Source: Symbiobacteriaceae bacterium (GTDB taxonomy: Bacteria > Bacillota > Sulfobacillia > Symbiobacteriales > Symbiobacteriaceae). Taken from it: DNA of 64,000 bases. The notes under the pieces are model-generated. The model did no database searches, was not told the origin of the DNA, and saw only the letters and a program-made list of their open reading frames with translations. The DNA lies in assembly GCA_029239785.1 (NCBI GenBank), contig JARBUG010000018.1, positions 1 to 64,000 of the forward strand. The letters are read 5' to 3'. Below are positions 53,829 to 62,180 of this stretch, in pieces (the first letter of the stretch is position 1; each line of letters opens with the position of its first letter). Position numbers and translations under genes: made by a program.

Positions 53829-55361
53829 TTACTCGGCCTTGGTCTCGGTTACAGTGGCGGTCTCGGCGGGCAACGCGGCCTGGATCTGCTGCACCTGGTC
53901 GCCCAGGCCGGGGATGTTGGCCAGCAGGTCGGAGATCTTCAGCCCGGTCAGCGTCTCCACCATGGCCGGGGCCGTAGCCACAACCTTGGCGATATCGCCC
54001 ATGAACTTGTTGATGCCAACCTCGGAACCGGCACCGCCCGTGGAGAGGATGGTGACCTTGTCGATCTTGGAAAGCGGCTCGGCGGCAGCCCGCATGAGCT
54101 CGGGCAGAGCAGGCAGCATCTTGTCGAGGATGGCGGCCTGGCCGTACTGCTTATACGCAGCGGCCTTCACCTGCATCGCTTCAGCTTCGGCCTTGCCCTT
54201 GGCGAGCACGACTTCGGCTTCCGCCATACCCTTGGCCCGCAGGGCCTCGGCTTCGGCCTGGCCGGCCAGCTTCCGAATGTCGGCCTCAGCCTGACCAGCG
54301 GCACGCACCGATGCGGCCTGGCCCATGGCCTCCAGCTCGACCTTGCGAGCCTGGGCGCCGGCGATGGTCTCAACGCGCTGCTTTTCGATTTCGGCCTGCT
54401 TCAGGACGGTCGCGATCAGTTCCTTCTCACGCCGCAGGATTTCGGCTTCCTGCACCTTGACCTGCTCCATGCGTTCGACCTGCTGGACCTTGACTTGCTC
54501 GGCGATCACCTGCTGCTGCATGACGTTGGTCTGAATGTCGTACGCCTTGTCAGCCTGCGCCTGCGCCTTCTTGGTCTCGGCCTCGAAGGCCGCCTTCTTC
54601 AGGTTCAGGTCACGCTGCGCCTCAGCCTGCTTCGCAGCCGAGTTCGTCTGGGCCAGAATGGTCTCCTGGTCGGCCAGGGCCTTGGCGACCGATGCCTCAC
54701 GCTGGGCAATCGCCTGCTTGATCTCGGTCTCGCGCTGGGCCTCAGCGGCGGCGATGTTCGCAGCCATCTGAATCCGGGCAATATCCGGGCGGCCCATGTT
54801 GACGATATAGTCGTTCTTATCCTTGATCTCCTTGACGGTGAAGGAAACGACCTCCAGGCCCATCTTGTTCATGTCGTCGGCGACGTTGGAGCGAATGCGG
54901 TCGGCGACCATTTCCGGCTCCTTCACGATCTGCTCGACGGTCAGCTGACCGACAATGCCGCGCAGGTGGCCTTCCATGACCAGCTTCAGCACCTGGTGCC
55001 GCTCCTGGATCGACTTGGAGAGGAACTGCTCGGAAGCAGTCAGAATTGATTCCGTATCGGACTTCACCTTGATCTGGGCGACGGCCTCAACCGTAACGGC
55101 GACGCCCTGGAGGGTGTAGAAATCCTGCTGCGGGACAACGTCGAACGACATCAGTTCCAGCGAAAGTTCCCGGAAGGACTGAATCAGAGGCCAAACCACA
55201 AGGCCGCCGCCCTTGGTAATCTTGGGGCCGCCAAGGCCGTACACGATCAGCGCCGTGTTGGGCGGAACCTTTCGGTACATCATCGCTGCGACGCTCAGCA
55301 GCAGCAGCACGCCCAAAATAGTGCCACCAACCACAATCCAGCTACCCGTATCCAAGCCCAT
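53829..55361 (-). CDS. floT: Flotillin-family SPFH membrane scaffold protein
   Basis: A 510-residue protein. One membrane segment (WIVVGGTILGVLLLLSVAAMMY, ~residues 8-29) is followed by an SPFH/band-7 domain (MYRKVPPNTALIVYGLGGPK, DVVPQQDFYTLQGVAVTVEA) and a long Ala/Glu/Lys-rich coiled coil with EA repeats (KAEAEAMQVK, GQAEAEALRAKGMAEAE). The C-terminal end contains GGAGSEVGINKFMGD. Flotillins organise lipid domains with NfeD proteins. The gene is downstream of, and 34 bases from, the NfeD-like gene, matching the Bacillus yuaF-floT layout. Confidence 0.95.
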   Translation of the reverse strand: MGLDTGSWIVVGGTILGVLLLLSVAAMMYRKVPPNTALIVYGLGGPKITKGGGLVVWPLIQSFRELSLELMSFDVVPQQDFYTLQGVAVTVEAVAQIKVKSDTESILTASEQFLSKSIQERHQVLKLVMEGHLRGIVGQLTVEQIVKEPEMVADRIRSNVADDMNKMGLEVVSFTVKEIKDKNDYIVNMGRPDIARIQMAANIAAAEAQRETEIKQAIAQREASVAKALADQETILAQTNSAAKQAEAQRDLNLKKAAFEAETKKAQAQADKAYDIQTNVMQQQVIAEQVKVQQVERMEQVKVQEAEILRREKELIATVLKQAEIEKQRVETIAGAQARKVELEAMGQAASVRAAGQAEADIRKLAGQAEAEALRAKGMAEAEVVLAKGKAEAEAMQVKAAAYKQYGQAAILDKMLPALPELMRAAAEPLSKIDKVTILSTGGAGSEVGINKFMGDIAKVVATAPAMVETLTGLKISDLLANIPGLGDQVQQIQAALPAETATVTETKAE

Positions 55362-55395
55362 CGACGATACCTCCTTGTTGCACTAACCGGGTCTA

Positions 55396-56022
55396 CTAGT
55401 TCTGTTCCTGGTCTATCGGCAGCCCGGTCCACGGCTCCACATAGGCAAGGCCGTGCTCGTAACGCAAAACCATGACCTGCTCGCCCCTGGCGATGGGGGT
55501 CCCGTTCGCGCTGCGGGCCGCGGTGACCATGCGTGTGCCGTGCAGGCTGTAAACCAGTTCGCCGGTGCCGCCTTCGCGTATCCCTACGGTCAGCTTACCG
55601 ACCACGCCGAGATAGTTCGAGGGGGGCATGGGACGTTCGTGCCGCACCAAAAACTTGAGCCACTTGTAGATCAGCCAGCCCGTGGCCAGGCCGCCGGCGC
55701 CCGCTGCCGGAATGGCCAGCAGCAAGGCAAAGGTCGATGTGCGGGTCATCAGGTAACCGACACCGCCGAAGCCCATCAAGAACGCCACCAGCGTCTGGAA
55801 GTTGACGGGCGATACACTGGCGACGTGAGCGCCGCCGCTGTCGCCAGGGCCATGCCCATGAACTCCCTGGCTCAGGTCGCCATGACCAAAGTCGCCATGG
55901 CCGCCATGCGCCCCGCCGTCGCCGACATGACCGATGCCGCTGGCATCAACAGCGCCCAGCACCGCCGAAACCAGCGTAAGGCCCAAGCCGACGAAGAACA
56001 TCATCAGGAACACGGTTGACAT
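55396..56022 (-). CDS. NfeD-family membrane protein (YuaF-like) with His-rich loop
   Basis: About 208 residues: one membrane segment near the N-terminus, then a His/Gly-rich stretch (GAHGGHGDFGHGD, GVHGHGPGDSGGAH), then two hydrophobic segments (LVAFLMGFGGVGYLM, LLLAIPAAGAGGLATGWLIY) and a C-terminal OB-fold (LGVVGKLTVGIREGGTGELVYS). The short form without a protease domain is the flotillin partner. The His-rich loop, with about nine His, is unusual and might bind metal. ATG 56022 is 8 bases after AAGGAGG; other in-frame ATGs lie closer. Confidence 0.88.
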   Translation of the reverse strand: MSTVFLMMFFVGLGLTLVSAVLGAVDASGIGHVGDGGAHGGHGDFGHGDLSQGVHGHGPGDSGGAHVASVSPVNFQTLVAFLMGFGGVGYLMTRTSTFALLLAIPAAGAGGLATGWLIYKWLKFLVRHERPMPPSNYLGVVGKLTVGIREGGTGELVYSLHGTRMVTAARSANGTPIARGEQVMVLRYEHGLAYVEPWTGLPIDQEQN

Positions 56023-56155
56023 CCACATACCCTCCTTTCGCATCCAAACGTGGTCTGCACACTAAAGAGGTAATTAGACAAGCGTTTGGTTCACACCTTG
56101 GAGATACTACAGGATGAAATCAGTTTTTTGTTGCCATTAGGGAGGTCGGCAGTTG

Positions 56156-57097
56156 ATGAAATCGAGCAAAATCGTTCTGATCGGCAGCGGAATGGTGGGG
56201 TCAACCTTTGCCTACACCGTGCTGCTGCGGGGGCTGGCGCACGAACTGGTCATTATTGATGTGAACCGTGCGAAGGCCGAAGGCGACGCCCTGGACCTGA
56301 ACCACGGCCTCATGTTGGCAAAGCCCATGAAAATCTACGCCGGCGATTATCCTGACTGCGAGGGCGCCGATATCATCGTGATCACCGCCGGCGCCGCCCA
56401 GAAGCCCGGCGAGACCCGTATCGACCTGATGAACCGGAACGTGGCCATTTTCGATGCGATCATCAAACAGGTGACAAAGTACAACACCGACGGGATCATG
56501 CTGATCGCCACCAACCCGGTTGACATTCTCACGCAGGTGGCACTCAAGCTGTCGGGCTGGTCCGCCAAGCGGGTGATTGGTTCGGGCACGCTGCTTGACA
56601 GTTCACGGTTCCGCTATCTGATTGCCGAAAAGCTGCGGCTGGACCCCCGGAGCGTGCATGGGTACATCATTGGAGAGCATGGCGACACGGAGGTGCCGGT
56701 GTGGAGCGGCCTCAACGTTGCTGGCCTGCTGCCAGACCAGTGTGAGTCGGACCACCGCTGGTGCCTGGACGAAGCCGATAAGGAGACAATTTACGAGGAG
56801 ACCCGGACGGCAGCGTACAAGATTATCGAGCGGAAGGGTTCCACCTACTATGCGATCGCCCTGGCCCTGGCCCGCATTTGTGAGGCGATACTGCGGGACC
56901 AGCACTCGGTGCTGCCCGTCTCTTCCTACCTTGAGAATTACCACGGCGTGAGCAACATTTGCCTGGGGGTGCCCACGGTGGTCGGCCGCAACGGCGTGGA
57001 GGCCGTGATGGAGATCCCCCTCAGCGCCAGAGAGGCCGACCTGTTCCGGGCCTCAGCCGCCAAACTCCAGCAGTTCCTGACCGAAATCGGGTTCTAG
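56156..57097 (+). CDS. ldh: L-lactate dehydrogenase
   Basis: A 313-residue NAD-dependent enzyme reducing pyruvate to L-lactate. It has the Rossmann motif GSGMVGSTFAY, the catalytic His in GEHGDTEVPVWS near residue 178, the substrate-binding Arg in LDSSRFR, and the TNPVDILT block. Malate specificity seems unlikely. ATG 56156 is used (TTG 56153 is also possible); GGGAGGTCGG lies just upstream. It stands alone, ended by a strong terminator; no regulator is linked. Confidence 0.94.
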   Translation: MKSSKIVLIGSGMVGSTFAYTVLLRGLAHELVIIDVNRAKAEGDALDLNHGLMLAKPMKIYAGDYPDCEGADIIVITAGAAQKPGETRIDLMNRNVAIFDAIIKQVTKYNTDGIMLIATNPVDILTQVALKLSGWSAKRVIGSGTLLDSSRFRYLIAEKLRLDPRSVHGYIIGEHGDTEVPVWSGLNVAGLLPDQCESDHRWCLDEADKETIYEETRTAAYKIIERKGSTYYAIALALARICEAILRDQHSVLPVSSYLENYHGVSNICLGVPTVVGRNGVEAVMEIPLSAREADLFRASAAKLQQFLTEIGF

Positions 57098-57105
57098 CGT
57101 GCGAA

Positions 57106-57147
57106 ACACCGCCCCGTGGCCGTAAAGGCCTTCGGGGCGGTGTTTTG
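57106..57147 (+). terminator. Intrinsic terminator after ldh
   Basis: ACACCGCCCCG (57106-57116) pairs with CGGGGCGGTGT (57133-57143), followed by TTTG. It also marks the end of the convergent minus-strand gene. Confidence 0.85.
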
Positions 57148-57151
57148 TGCG

Positions 57152-57583
57152 TCATTCATCGTCATCGATCAGACCGATGGCTGACCCGCGGCTCTGCTTG
57201 TAAAGGAAGGTCGCCTTTTGAAACTGGAGCGCCAGGCAGAGGCCGTGTTTCTGGTGCCGATAAGTGGTAACGGGTATTTCAGTGACGAGGCCGTCAGGAA
57301 TATCGGCACCCAGCCCGGTAAATGGCTCCGATAGGTCGGTGGTCAGCCGGCGCCCCTGCGGGGAACGGTGGACGGGGTGGCCACCGGCGGCGCCCGGTTC
57401 CAGGGGCCAGATGAGCAGTAGGCCTGACTGCTTGACCGGGGCGGTGGCAACGCGTTCTGGGAGGTCATCGTCCAGGTCGCGGGCGGCGCAAAGCTGTTCC
57501 ATGGCCTGCTTGAATCTATTCGACCAGACGATGGTCTTGCCTACCGCCTTAAGCGAAACCTCAATTTTTCCTGACAGGTCCAA
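57152..57583 (-). CDS. Hypothetical protein
   Basis: About 143 residues, no membrane segment, no family recognised. It starts from a TTG (57583) preceded by GAGGTGA, a good ribosome binding site. The C-terminal half contains hydrophobic beta-like segments (SGLLLIWPLEP, GLVTEIPVTTY, CLALQFQKATFLY). It lies between the ldh terminator and the argG promoter, so it is its own unit. Low homology evidence; could be a small regulatory or adaptor protein. Confidence 0.6.
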   Translation of the reverse strand: MDLSGKIEVSLKAVGKTIVWSNRFKQAMEQLCAARDLDDDLPERVATAPVKQSGLLLIWPLEPGAAGGHPVHRSPQGRRLTTDLSEPFTGLGADIPDGLVTEIPVTTYRHQKHGLCLALQFQKATFLYKQSRGSAIGLIDDDE

Positions 57584-57660
57584 TGCAGATTCACCTCACC
57601 TCTGCCGGGAATCTGCCTATATATACGATACCGGAGCGCGCTTTGTTCGGAGTAAATGGG

Positions 57661-57700
57661 TATTGCATATTTATGCACTATCGCCTTATAATTATGCGAG
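57661..57700 (+). promoter_or_regulatory. argG promoter with ARG-box-like operator
   Basis: TTGCAT (57663-57668), an 18-base spacer and TATAAT (57687-57692), overlapped by TATTGCATATTTATGCACT and TTATAATTATGCG. The architecture is base-for-base like the argC promoter. Confidence 0.85.
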
Positions 57701-57728
57701 ATGATACGTGTCGAGGAGGCGCCGCTTA

Positions 57729-58958
57729 ATGTCGAAGCAGAAGTGTGTTCTGGCGTATTCTGGCGGGTTGGATACCACTGTGGCGATCCATTGGATCAAA
57801 GAGAACTACGACTGCGACGTTGTCACGCTGGCGGTTGACGTCGGTGCGAACGATAAGGACCTCGACTACATTCAGAAGAAGGCCCTGGCAATCGGTGCCA
57901 CGGCCAGCTACGTGCATGATGCCAAGCGGGAGTATGCATACGAATACATTCTGCCGACCCTGATGGCGAATGCGATTTATGAGAGCAAGTACTACCTGTC
58001 CGCCGCCCTCTCGCGGCCGCTGATCAGCAAGCTATTGGTGGACGTGGCCCAGAAAGAAGGCGCCGACTTTGTCGCCCACGGCTGCACGGGCAAGGGCAAC
58101 GACCAGGTACGGTTCGAGGTCTCCGTGGCGGCGCTCGACCCCAACATCAAGGTGATCGCGCCGGTGCGTGACTGGGCCTGGAGCCGTGAAGAGGAGATCG
58201 ACTACGCCATCAAGCACAACATTCCGGTGCCGGTGGGCAAGGAGAACCCCTTCTCGCTCGATGTGAACCTGTGGGGCCGCTCTTGCGAGGCCGGTGTGCT
58301 GGAGGATCCCTGGACCGAGGCGCCCGAGGCGGCCTTTGAGTGGACGGTCAGCCCCCAGAACGCGCCGGAACAGCCGGAGTACCTGGAAATTGGCTTTGAG
58401 CAAGGGGTCCCGGTCTCGGTCAACGGGGAGTGCCTGGATCTGGTCGCCCTCATCGAGAAGGTGCATGCGATTGCCGCCGCTCATGGCGTGGGCCGTATTG
58501 ATCATGTGGAGAACCGGCTGGTCGGCATTAAGTCTCGCGAGGTGTACGAAATGCCCGCGGCCCACGTGCTAACCCTGGCGCACAAGGAACTGGAGACGAT
58601 CACCCTGCCCCGGGAGCTTCATCACTTTAAGCTGAGCTTGGAGCAGAAGTATGCTGAGCAGATTTACTTCGGGCTCTGGTTCACGCCGCTGCGCAAATCG
58701 CTGGACGCCTTCATCAAGGAGTCTCAGAAGACCGTGACTGGCAGCGTGCGGATCAAGCTGTACAAGGGCACGGCGGTTTGCGTGGGCCGCAAGTCGCGGC
58801 TGACGCTGTACAGCTACGACCTTGCCACCTATGACAAGGCTGATAAGTTCGATCACAAGGCTTCCAAGGGCTTCATCGATATTTTCGGGCTCCCCACCAA
58901 GGTCTTCGCAGCGGTGCAGAAGAACGCTGAGGAGAAGGAGACCGTAGCGGCCGACTAA
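57729..58958 (+). CDS. argG: Argininosuccinate synthase
   Basis: A 409-residue ligase joining citrulline and aspartate with ATP. It begins KCVLAYSGGLDTTVAIHWI (the PP-loop SGGLDT), has SYVHDAKREYAYEYI, the ADFVAHGCTGKGNDQVRFE block and KVIAPVRDWAWSREEEIDYA, all conserved. ATG 57729 follows TCGAGGAGGC. argH is not adjacent, and a DUF4365-like gene follows instead. The ARG-box promoter links it to the argC and argB units. Confidence 0.97.
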   Translation: MSKQKCVLAYSGGLDTTVAIHWIKENYDCDVVTLAVDVGANDKDLDYIQKKALAIGATASYVHDAKREYAYEYILPTLMANAIYESKYYLSAALSRPLISKLLVDVAQKEGADFVAHGCTGKGNDQVRFEVSVAALDPNIKVIAPVRDWAWSREEEIDYAIKHNIPVPVGKENPFSLDVNLWGRSCEAGVLEDPWTEAPEAAFEWTVSPQNAPEQPEYLEIGFEQGVPVSVNGECLDLVALIEKVHAIAAAHGVGRIDHVENRLVGIKSREVYEMPAAHVLTLAHKELETITLPRELHHFKLSLEQKYAEQIYFGLWFTPLRKSLDAFIKESQKTVTGSVRIKLYKGTAVCVGRKSRLTLYSYDLATYDKADKFDHKASKGFIDIFGLPTKVFAAVQKNAEEKETVAAD

Positions 58959-58975
58959 GTTGCCGAGCCTATAAG

Positions 58976-59015
58976 GAATCCGGGGCGTTGGCGTGGTCAA
59001 CGCCTCGGATTCTTT
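58976..59015 (+). terminator. Intrinsic terminator after argG
   Basis: GAATCCGGGGCGTTG pairs with CAACGCCTCGGATTC around GCGTGGT (one mismatch), followed by TTTC. Confidence 0.85.
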
Positions 59016-59130
59016 CGTCGAGCGGCTTTTTTGGAACGATGACGCCGATCTGGCAGAAAAAGGAATACCAAACAGAGAATGCCTCCGTACAGCACCAGAC
59101 CAACCGGTGTTCTCTCGGGAGGACTCAGGC

Positions 59131-59976
59131 TTGAATCGGAAGCGTCGCACGCGGGAGCACGTAGTCGAGGACCCTAGCTACAACCATATTGAGCGGCAAG
59201 TTCTGTCCTCGGGCTGGACAACCCAACGCTAGGATCACGACTATGGCATTGACCTCACTGTCCATACCTACAACGACTGCGGCGAAATCGAGAATGGCTA
59301 CATCTCGGTACAGGTCAAAGGGACTGACCACCCCCAAGTCACCGGGGGCAGCCACATCTCGGTAACCCTTCAAGCCAAGGACCTGCACTACTGGTTGCAC
59401 GAGGTCTTTCCCGTTGTTCTCATTCGCTACGACGCAACCCACGACTTGGCATACTGGCTGCACGTACAAGCCTACTTCACGGGGCAACGCCAGTGGAAAC
59501 CGTCTCCAAGAGAGAAAACCATCACTGTGCGAATTCCCGCGGCTAACCTACTAACACGGCTTGCCGTGCAGCAATTCGCCTTGGCGAAAAGTGCCGTGCT
59601 GAATACCTTCTGTGGAGTGAGCGTAATGCCCAAGCTGTCAGGCGAACATGGCAAAATCATTCGAGCTGAAGGCGAAGCCAACGCCAGGGAGGCCGTCTCT
59701 GCCTACAGTGATGGGTTGCCCGGCCTATATCTCCCGGGCACCAGGAAGAGAATCACCCTTCGGCATGGCATGTCGTTTCATGAGCTTCGCCAGGTGCTCA
59801 TGGAACTGGGGTTCCGTGAAGGTCGCCACCTGAACGGGTTCCAGTCCTTCCAGGAGGAAACCTCTGGCGCCATGGTTCTCCTCCCGGAATACCAGAAGCA
59901 TGATCACGTGCTCCGCATTCATCTCAACACGCTGCGGAAGCTCCTAATAGAAAAGAGCCTTGTAGAGTCGGTGTAA
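59131..59976 (+). pseudogene. DUF4365-like nuclease-fold gene with in-frame amber codon
   Basis: A reading frame of 281 sense-or-amber codons, broken by a single TAG at 59230-59232. TTG 59131 follows GGGAGGA by 7 bases. Before the stop: YNHIERQVLSSGWTTQR; after it: DHDYGIDLTVHTYND, then GYISVQVKGTD and LHYWLHEVFPVVLIRYD. This resembles DUF4365/PD-(D/E)XK-like domains (GID and QVKG with the catalytic acidic/Lys residues). Without readthrough it yields only 33 residues; a restart at TTG 59395 would lack the putative active site. The base composition is lower in GC than the neighbours. It is a pseudogene, a readthrough case or a sequence error. Confidence 0.6.
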
Positions 59977-59979
59977 GCA

Positions 59980-60016
59980 CAGGGGGTAGTGGCCGTTGCC
60001 ACTACCCCCTGGCCTT
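59980..60016 (+). terminator. Intrinsic terminator after the DUF4365-like gene
   Basis: CAGGGGGTAGTGGC (59980-59993) pairs with GCCACTACCCCCTG (59998-60011); GCC and TTTG follow. Confidence 0.8.
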
Positions 60017-60123
60017 TGTTCAACCTGGTTGACTTATGGGAAGCGTTCCAATCCGGCAGGAAACTTACGGTATAGATAGAACTTGGCAAGCAGAGATTGT
60101 TCCAGGAAAGGGAGAGGACCACT

Positions 60124-60990
60124 GTGAACTGTCCGCATTGTGGGGCCGCGATTGCTCCCAACAGCCGTTTTTGCACGGAATGTGGCAAGCCCCTGGCCGC
60201 TGCCGGCCCGGCTCCCATGCCCCCCGCACCTCAGCCCGGCCGGCCGCCCATGCCGGGCCAGCCTATGGGCATGCCGCCCGTTCCGCCGCCCGCCGGCGGT
60301 GCCCCGATGATGCCGCCCACCGGTGCGATGCCCATGCCGCCCCGTCCCGGCGGTGCTCCCATGATGCCGCCCACGGGCGGAGCGATGCCCATTCCTCCGG
60401 CGCCCCAGCCCATGGCGCCCGTGAACCCGGTGTTCTCGGCGCCCGCCCCGGCCCCCATGCCCCAAGCTCCCGTCCTGGCGCCCGTGGCCCCCGCACCCGC
60501 GCCGGTCCAGCCCGCCCCTGTAGCCCCGGCCCCGGTCACCCAGGTCGCCGCTGCCACCCTTACGGCCACCAGCGCCTACAAGTTGGCCACCGCGGGTGAC
60601 CTGCTCAACAACGGCACCGCGGTCGCTGTGCTCGTCACCGAAGATCAACTTACCCTCCAGGTGCCCGGCGCCGCCCCCATCGTGGAGGCGATTTCCGGCC
60701 TGCGGCACGCCGTGGTTGGCGACTTTGACGGCGACGGCCTCCAGGAACTGGCGGTCTTCAACGACACCCAGGTTTGGGTGCTGCGCTTCAGCGCCCACGG
60801 CGCCGTGCCCAGCGGCAGGGCGACCCTCAAGGAAATGCCCGAGCACCTGACCCGGGCGCCCTTCACCTACGACGGCGGGCGCACCGTGCTCATGAGCGCC
60901 ACCACCGAGCAGATCACCTTCTACGTGATCCATCCCTCCAAGGGCCTGGTGGAGATCGCCAAGACCCCGGTGCCCTTTATTGAACCCTAG
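60124..60990 (+). CDS. Zinc-ribbon protein with Pro/Met-rich linker and FG-GAP-like domain
   Basis: About 288 residues with three parts. The N-terminal zinc ribbon is NCPHCGAAI and FCTECGKPL (residues ~2-25). A ~110-residue linker is rich in Pro, Met, Ala and Gly, with imperfect repeats (GGAPMMPPTGAMPMP, GGAPMMPPTGGAMPIP). The C-terminal ~130 residues contain a beta-rich domain with VVGDFDGDGLQELAVF, an FG-GAP-like, possibly calcium-binding, repeat (DxDGDG). There is no signal peptide. GTG 60124 follows AAAGGGAGAGG. A large cluster of C-rich codons makes the linker GC-rich. Function unknown. Confidence 0.72.
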   Translation: MNCPHCGAAIAPNSRFCTECGKPLAAAGPAPMPPAPQPGRPPMPGQPMGMPPVPPPAGGAPMMPPTGAMPMPPRPGGAPMMPPTGGAMPIPPAPQPMAPVNPVFSAPAPAPMPQAPVLAPVAPAPAPVQPAPVAPAPVTQVAAATLTATSAYKLATAGDLLNNGTAVAVLVTEDQLTLQVPGAAPIVEAISGLRHAVVGDFDGDGLQELAVFNDTQVWVLRFSAHGAVPSGRATLKEMPEHLTRAPFTYDGGRTVLMSATTEQITFYVIHPSKGLVEIAKTPVPFIEP

Positions 60991-61051
60991 GCCCCCTCAA
61001 TGGGGGCCGTAGCCCGGCAGGCGTGGGCCCATTCGTGACCGGCCCACGCCG
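60987..61051 (+). terminator. GC-rich hairpins after the zinc-ribbon gene
   Basis: GGCCCCC-TCAAT-GGGGGCC near 60991-61009 and GGCGTGGGCC/GGCCCACGCC near 61020-61051 form two strong hairpins. T-tracts are absent. Confidence 0.45.
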
Positions 61052-61132
61052 AGAGGGCCTAGGCGTAACAGCAGGGGCCCGGCCGCCCTGGGCCGGGTCC
61101 CGCTTCGCTCCCGGAAGGATGGAACACGACTC

Positions 61133-61708
61133 ATGCGCAACTACATCCGTGTCGGACTCGTTCTCCTGTGCTCGCTGGCGGCGTTTGTCAGCCCGATCTT
61201 CTTCCTGGAAGACCGGCCGAAGGTCGGATACCTGATCGGCGGTCTGGTCGCCGCGGTACTGGCCAGGCAGCTTCTCGTCTGGATGATCGATGTCGAACAT
61301 CACCTGCCCACCTGGCTCCGGGGCGCCCTCGGGGCGGCGGCCGGTGCCCTCTCCTGGGCGCCCATCACGCTGGTCGCCGTCTTTGATGTGATTCCAAACA
61401 TGGCGGAAAAGGGCTTCAACCGGTTCGACCCGGTCTGGATCAGCGGCGGCGTGGCGGCGCCACTGGCGATTCTGGCCATCGCCGTTTGGCACGCGTACCG
61501 GCTGCGCCTCAGCCTGCCCGACGTCGTCATGACGGCGCTGTACAGGTACTCCTTCCCGCTGCTCGGGCTTGACCTGCTGGCCCGAATTCCGTCGGGTCTG
61601 CCCAAGCAGTACCCGTGGCTCTTCCTGTTTACGGGGGCGCTGTTCCTCACCCTGGATATCTTCATTCACGGCGTGGAGCCGAAACCGTACCGGGATTCGA
61701 AAGTGTAG
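61133..61708 (+). CDS. Hypothetical membrane protein
   Basis: A 191-residue protein with five hydrophobic segments (VGLVLLCSLAAFVSPIFF, VGYLIGGLVAAVLARQLLVW, GALGAAAGALSWAPITLVAVF, GVAAPLAILAIAVWHAY, YPWLFLFTGALFLTLDIF). The start ATG 61133 is preceded by GGAAGGATGG. The C-terminus is a short charged tail (VEPKPYRDSKV). No family is recognised. It stands alone, with no regulator or partner evident, just before the riboswitch region. Confidence 0.7.
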   Translation: MRNYIRVGLVLLCSLAAFVSPIFFLEDRPKVGYLIGGLVAAVLARQLLVWMIDVEHHLPTWLRGALGAAAGALSWAPITLVAVFDVIPNMAEKGFNRFDPVWISGGVAAPLAILAIAVWHAYRLRLSLPDVVMTALYRYSFPLLGLDLLARIPSGLPKQYPWLFLFTGALFLTLDIFIHGVEPKPYRDSKV

Positions 61709-61870
61709 CTCTTTGGTAAACTTCCGGATCTTTTGGTAGACCGAAGCGTCATACCAGTCGGGTGGCAACGCTACCCAATCGGAGCCAGGGGGCTACTTCC
61801 AAAGGAGAATTGCGGTTGCCTCCCCGGCGCGGCTACCATGTGAATAGAAGAACAAGTGAATAGCGATCTG
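61709..61870. other. Intergenic stretch before the riboswitch
   Basis: It holds GGGTGGC-AAC-GCTACCC (61760-61776), a 7-bp hairpin with one G-T pair, and a possible promoter (TTGCGG 61810-61815, 18 bases, TACCAT 61834-61839). No gene is supported and no RNA family was assigned. Confidence 0.4.
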
Positions 61871-62114
61871 GTCCGTTCTGCGGGAGAGTCTCTCCTCCAC
61901 ACCGGAGGCGAGCGCCGAAGGAGCAAACCGTCCCCTCCGTCAAGGGCACGGTGAATCTCTCAGGCCAAAGGACCGCGACGGGGCCCCGCATGGGGCAACC
62001 AGCTCTCTGGAAAGCCGCCCCCGGCGGCACCGACGGAGCAAGGCCTGCGGGGCAGGCCAAACCTCTCAGGTACAAAGACAGAGGAACGACTTTGACCAGT
62101 CGTTCCTTTTTTTG
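61871..62114 (+). promoter_or_regulatory. Tandem glycine riboswitch with terminator
   Basis: Two consecutive gcvT-type glycine aptamers. The first begins GCGGGAGAGTC, has CGCCGAAGGAGCAA and ends AATCTCTCAGGCCAAAGGACCG. The second begins GCTCTCTGGAAAG, has CACCGACGGAGCAAGG and ends ACCTCTCAGGTACAAAGACAG. Right after the second aptamer is a perfect hairpin, GGAACGACT-TTGACC-AGTCGTTCC, and TTTTTTT (62083-62114). Binding of glycine by both halves is expected to prevent termination, turning on trxB, trxA and the grd genes. Which state glycine favours is inferred from the family. Confidence 0.96.
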
Positions 62115-62180
62115 TGTCCATCTTGTGAATGTGTTCACAAGATAAAGGGGCAACCTATCGTACACGAGGAGATGAGGAGC

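Noticed and set aside
61741-61840. Possible c-di-GMP-I (GEMM) riboswitch (AGCCAGGGGGCTAC and GCGGTTGCC)
   Set aside because: The conserved core pieces around the first hairpin (such as ACGCAAAGCC) are missing; similarity is too loose to claim.
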